A DNA stretch of 17,036 bases from Acidobacteriaceae bacterium (GTDB lineage Bacteria; Acidobacteriota; Terriglobia; Terriglobales; Acidobacteriaceae): positions 880 through 17,915 of the forward strand of contig PMMJ01000550.1 in assembly GCA_003162255.1 (NCBI GenBank), given 5' to 3'. Under the pieces are notes generated by a model. It was given only the letters and a program-made list of their open reading frames with translations, was not told where the DNA came from and made no database searches. The translations under genes were made by a program, and so were the position numbers. This document shows, one piece after another, positions 14,693-17,036 of the stretch. Position 1 is the first letter of the stretch, and the number at the start of each line of letters is the position of its first letter.

Positions 14693-16870
14693 ATGTCCGC
14701 CGGAAAATTGTTCAATGGAGCTGCCGCCGCGATCGTTCTCTTTTGTTTGTTCGCGCCTCCTGGAACCGCCTCGGCCCAGGGTACACCAACATCCGGGCTC
14801 CCGGTTACTACCGTTCACGTTGACGCGACACCCGGCCATGTCATCAATTCGTTCGATCCCGATAGCGCTCTGGGCAGTTCGATTGACGTTCTGTCCCGCC
14901 TGGACATTGACAGGGTCTATACGCCACACATTATCCAGGAGTCTCTCTCCGCCGGCTGGGGCCCGATCACTTATCGCAACAATACCGAGCTTCGCATGGC
15001 AGCCTGGCATTGGACGGAGAATGGTACCTGGAGCGATGCTGCGCACCGCAGCGGGTACTTCACCGGCAGCTCGGAACTGAAGGAGCCCATCCGATACATT
15101 CTTGCCTATGCTCTGCCCCACCGCGGTTTTGCGAGCGGCGGCGACCGTCCCGTGCCGGGTCCGAACCTTTCCTACTGGAAAAGCAATCCGTATCTCACCA
15201 GCAAGTTCACCGGCGAAAGTGATGCGCTGCATCCGCAGTGGGTGGTGGTGGACCTGAAGGCTGAAAAGCCGGTGAGCGCCGCGCGTATTGCCTGGGCGAG
15301 TCCCTATGCCACAAGTTATCGGGTGGAATACTGGGTGGGCGCAGATGCGCTCGATTTCGACAAGGGGCCCAAGGGTGAATGGAAGATCTTTCCCTCAGGG
15401 ACGTTGAATAATGCACAGGGTGGGGCGAGCATTCTGAAGCTTACCGACACACCCGTGTTCACGCGCTTTGTGCGTGTCGTGATGACGGAATCTTCGAACA
15501 CATGTGATGAGCATGGATCGGACGATGTACGCAATTGTGTCGGCTATGCCATCCAACAGATTGCTGTGGGCACCATCGACAGGAGCGGGGCCTTCACGGA
15601 GGCGGCAAAAGATCCTCTCGAAAAGCGGATTACGTTTTGTGTTTCGTCCATTGATCCATGGCATTCGGCGGAGGACGTGAACGATTCAGGGAATTACCAG
15701 CACAGCGGCTTCGATCTTTTCTTTACCAGTGGGCTGACCAACAACCTCCCGGCAATGATTCCGGTAACCATGCTTTACGGCACTCCCGAAGATGCCGCGG
15801 CGCAGGTCGCCTACATCGAGAAGCGCGGCTACCGCATCGGATACATCGAAATGGGCGAGGAACCCGATGGCAAGAACACGATGCCAGAGGATTATGCTGC
15901 GCTTTACCTGCAATGGGCTACGGCCATTCACAGTATTGATCCCAAGCTCAAGCTGGGTGGACCGGTCTTCGAGGGCGTAAACGAAGACATAAACGTGTGG
16001 CCGGACGCGCAGGGCAGGACGTCCTGGATGGGTCGATTCGTGGATTATCTCAAGTCGCACGATCGGCTCTCCGACCTTTCATTTGTGTCATTCGAGCATT
16101 ATCCGTTCGAGCCCTGCACCATCACCTGGAAAACTCTTTACACCGAACCACAACTGATGAAGCACATTCTGCAGGTGTGGAAAGATGATGGGGTTCCAAA
16201 AGACGTGCCGCTCATGGTCACCGAGAACCATCTTGCTGCCCAGCTCACCGGGCCCATGAGCACGATCTTTGCGGCCTTGTGGCTGGCCGACAATGTCGGA
16301 TCGTTTTTTGAAGGTGGCGGCGCAGCCTTCTATCACTCACCCATTCAGCCCCAGGGCGTCCAGGACAGTTGCCTGGGCTGGGCCTCGTGGTCGAACTTCG
16401 TTTCCAACGAGCGCTACGACATCAAGGGATATACATCGCCCTATTTCGCGGCCCACATGATCAACCTGGAATGGGTGCAGCATCGGTCGGGCGTGCACAC
16501 CATGTTCAAATCGTCAACCGACATAAAGGACAACGAAGGCAACCAGTTGGTTACGACTTATGCGGTCCATCGCCCCGACGGCAACTGGTCGTTGATGCTG
16601 GTGAATCGCGACGAGACCAACTCGCACACCGTACGCGTGGCGTTTGAAGATTCCAGAGGCAGGCAGACTGCGTCGTTTTCAGGACCAGTCACGTTCGTGA
16701 CTTTCGGCAGTGAACAATATGTTTGGATCAACGATGGAGTAAACAGCCATCCCGATCCGGACAATCCGCCGCGGGGTATGACGATGGCGGCAGACGCCGG
16801 TACCACGTTTACTCTCCCCAAAGCCTCGATCACGGTACTGCGCGGCAAGCTGGCGGGTACTAAGGACTAG
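14693..16870 (+). CDS. Secreted clan GH-A-like glycosidase with discoidin-like domain
   Basis: 725 residues from ATG 14693. The signal peptide is MSAGKLFNG, a hydrophobic AAAAIVLFCLFAPP, then TASAQ. About 121-296 look like an F5/8-type C (CBM32-like) beta sandwich (HPQWVVVDLKAEKPVSAARI, FTRFVRVVMTES). About 310-620 are a TIM-barrel-like region with IGYIEMGEEPD (putative acid/base E390) and LMVTENH (putative nucleophile E511), the placement seen in clan A retaining glycosidases. The C-terminal part is a beta sandwich (WSLMLVNRDETNSHTVRV) ending TLPKASITVLRGK. The GH family could not be fixed; GH39, GH44 and GH79 have similar GNEPD motifs. The open frame extends to GTG 14576 and ATG 14609; 14693 is preferred for the signal peptide, without a strong ribosome site. 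Confidence 0.78.
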   Translation: MSAGKLFNGAAAAIVLFCLFAPPGTASAQGTPTSGLPVTTVHVDATPGHVINSFDPDSALGSSIDVLSRLDIDRVYTPHIIQESLSAGWGPITYRNNTELRMAAWHWTENGTWSDAAHRSGYFTGSSELKEPIRYILAYALPHRGFASGGDRPVPGPNLSYWKSNPYLTSKFTGESDALHPQWVVVDLKAEKPVSAARIAWASPYATSYRVEYWVGADALDFDKGPKGEWKIFPSGTLNNAQGGASILKLTDTPVFTRFVRVVMTESSNTCDEHGSDDVRNCVGYAIQQIAVGTIDRSGAFTEAAKDPLEKRITFCVSSIDPWHSAEDVNDSGNYQHSGFDLFFTSGLTNNLPAMIPVTMLYGTPEDAAAQVAYIEKRGYRIGYIEMGEEPDGKNTMPEDYAALYLQWATAIHSIDPKLKLGGPVFEGVNEDINVWPDAQGRTSWMGRFVDYLKSHDRLSDLSFVSFEHYPFEPCTITWKTLYTEPQLMKHILQVWKDDGVPKDVPLMVTENHLAAQLTGPMSTIFAALWLADNVGSFFEGGGAAFYHSPIQPQGVQDSCLGWASWSNFVSNERYDIKGYTSPYFAAHMINLEWVQHRSGVHTMFKSSTDIKDNEGNQLVTTYAVHRPDGNWSLMLVNRDETNSHTVRVAFEDSRGRQTASFSGPVTFVTFGSEQYVWINDGVNSHPDPDNPPRGMTMAADAGTTFTLPKASITVLRGKLAGTKD

Positions 16871-16899
16871 TGGATTATCAAAACCTCGAGCCGAGCATT

Positions 16900-17036
16900 T
16901 CAACGCTTGCCCCGGAGGATCGTGAGCGAGGCCGCCGGTAGAGTGTACATCGTGTTCTCCCCACCCGTAAGCGTAACCTTAACGGGCGGCGTGTCCGGAT
17001 CGGCGTGGCCCTTCTTGCGATCGGGATGCCACTGGT
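16900..17036 (-). CDS. 3' end of a convergent gene with a glycosidase-like C-terminus
   Basis: The minus strand is open from the right edge to TGA 16900-16902, giving 44 residues. They include GHADPDTPPVKVTLTG and YTLPAASLTILRGKR. This parallels the end of the neighbouring glycosidase (SHPDPDNPPRGMTM, then FTLPKASITVLRGKLAG), with the same order and spacing of the HxDPD.PP and TLP.AS.T.LRGK elements. It is therefore probably the C-terminal beta sandwich of a paralogous secreted glycosidase whose body lies beyond the window. The two stops are 29 nt apart, convergent, with no obvious terminator hairpin between them. Confidence 0.72.
   Translation of the reverse strand, partial: QWHPDRKKGHADPDTPPVKVTLTGGENTMYTLPAASLTILRGKR

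Overview
The window looks like chromosomal DNA of a moderately GC-rich (about 55-60% by eye) Gram-negative soil-type bacterium. Gene content would fit an Acidobacteriota member: a PRC-barrel/MgtE_N/CBS protein beside an Nramp-related transporter, lipid-modified and secreted envelope proteins, GlgX, and secreted carbohydrate-active enzymes. That assignment is inference from gene content only. No tRNA, rRNA, insertion sequence, CRISPR array or phage gene was seen.

Layout. (1) Bases 1-3735, plus strand: the 3' part of a PRC/MgtE_N/CBS cytosolic protein; an Nramp/NRMT-type transporter gene that has lost its first membrane helices and carries two compensating frameshifts; a membrane-anchored PASTA-repeat protein without a kinase domain; and a small anchored secreted protein. 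(2) Bases 3815-7563, minus strand: a five-gene membrane-protein run transcribed leftward from a good sigma-70-type promoter at 7724-7752. In order of transcription: a four-helix protein, a polytopic protein with an HEXXH zincin motif, a 63-residue two-helix protein coupled to it by an ATGA overlap, a CREST-superfamily (alkaline-ceramidase-like) hydrolase, and a polytopic protein of unknown function. (3) Bases 7564-7905: a divergent regulatory region with promoters in both directions, a tandem direct repeat abutting the leftward -35 box, and a leader hairpin. (4) Bases 7906-13039, plus strand: a secreted PsbP-like protein, a BON-domain lipoprotein fused through an 81-bp-repeat linker to a lysozyme-like domain, a second CREST protein, and a GlgX-type debranching enzyme. 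(5) Bases 13040-13521: remnants of a small frameshifted gene. (6) Bases 13518-17036: a secreted polysaccharide deacetylase (minus), a secreted clan GH-A-like glycosidase with a discoidin-like domain (plus), and the 3' end of a convergent gene (minus) whose C-terminus resembles that glycosidase.

How the genes may work together. The most unusual part is the divergent locus at 3815-10881. It places two distinct CREST-type membrane hydrolases on opposite strands of one regulatory region, with a membrane zincin, a wall-lytic-looking lipoprotein and several small membrane proteins. This suggests an envelope or lipid remodelling module; that is inference. The flanking PASTA protein, deacetylase and glycosidase fit a wider envelope and polysaccharide theme, but nothing in the sequence shows they are co-regulated.

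Several starts were moved inward to codons with clear Shine-Dalgarno sequences: 5531, 7031, 7563, 10009 and 14486. The start at 14693 was moved on signal-peptide grounds.
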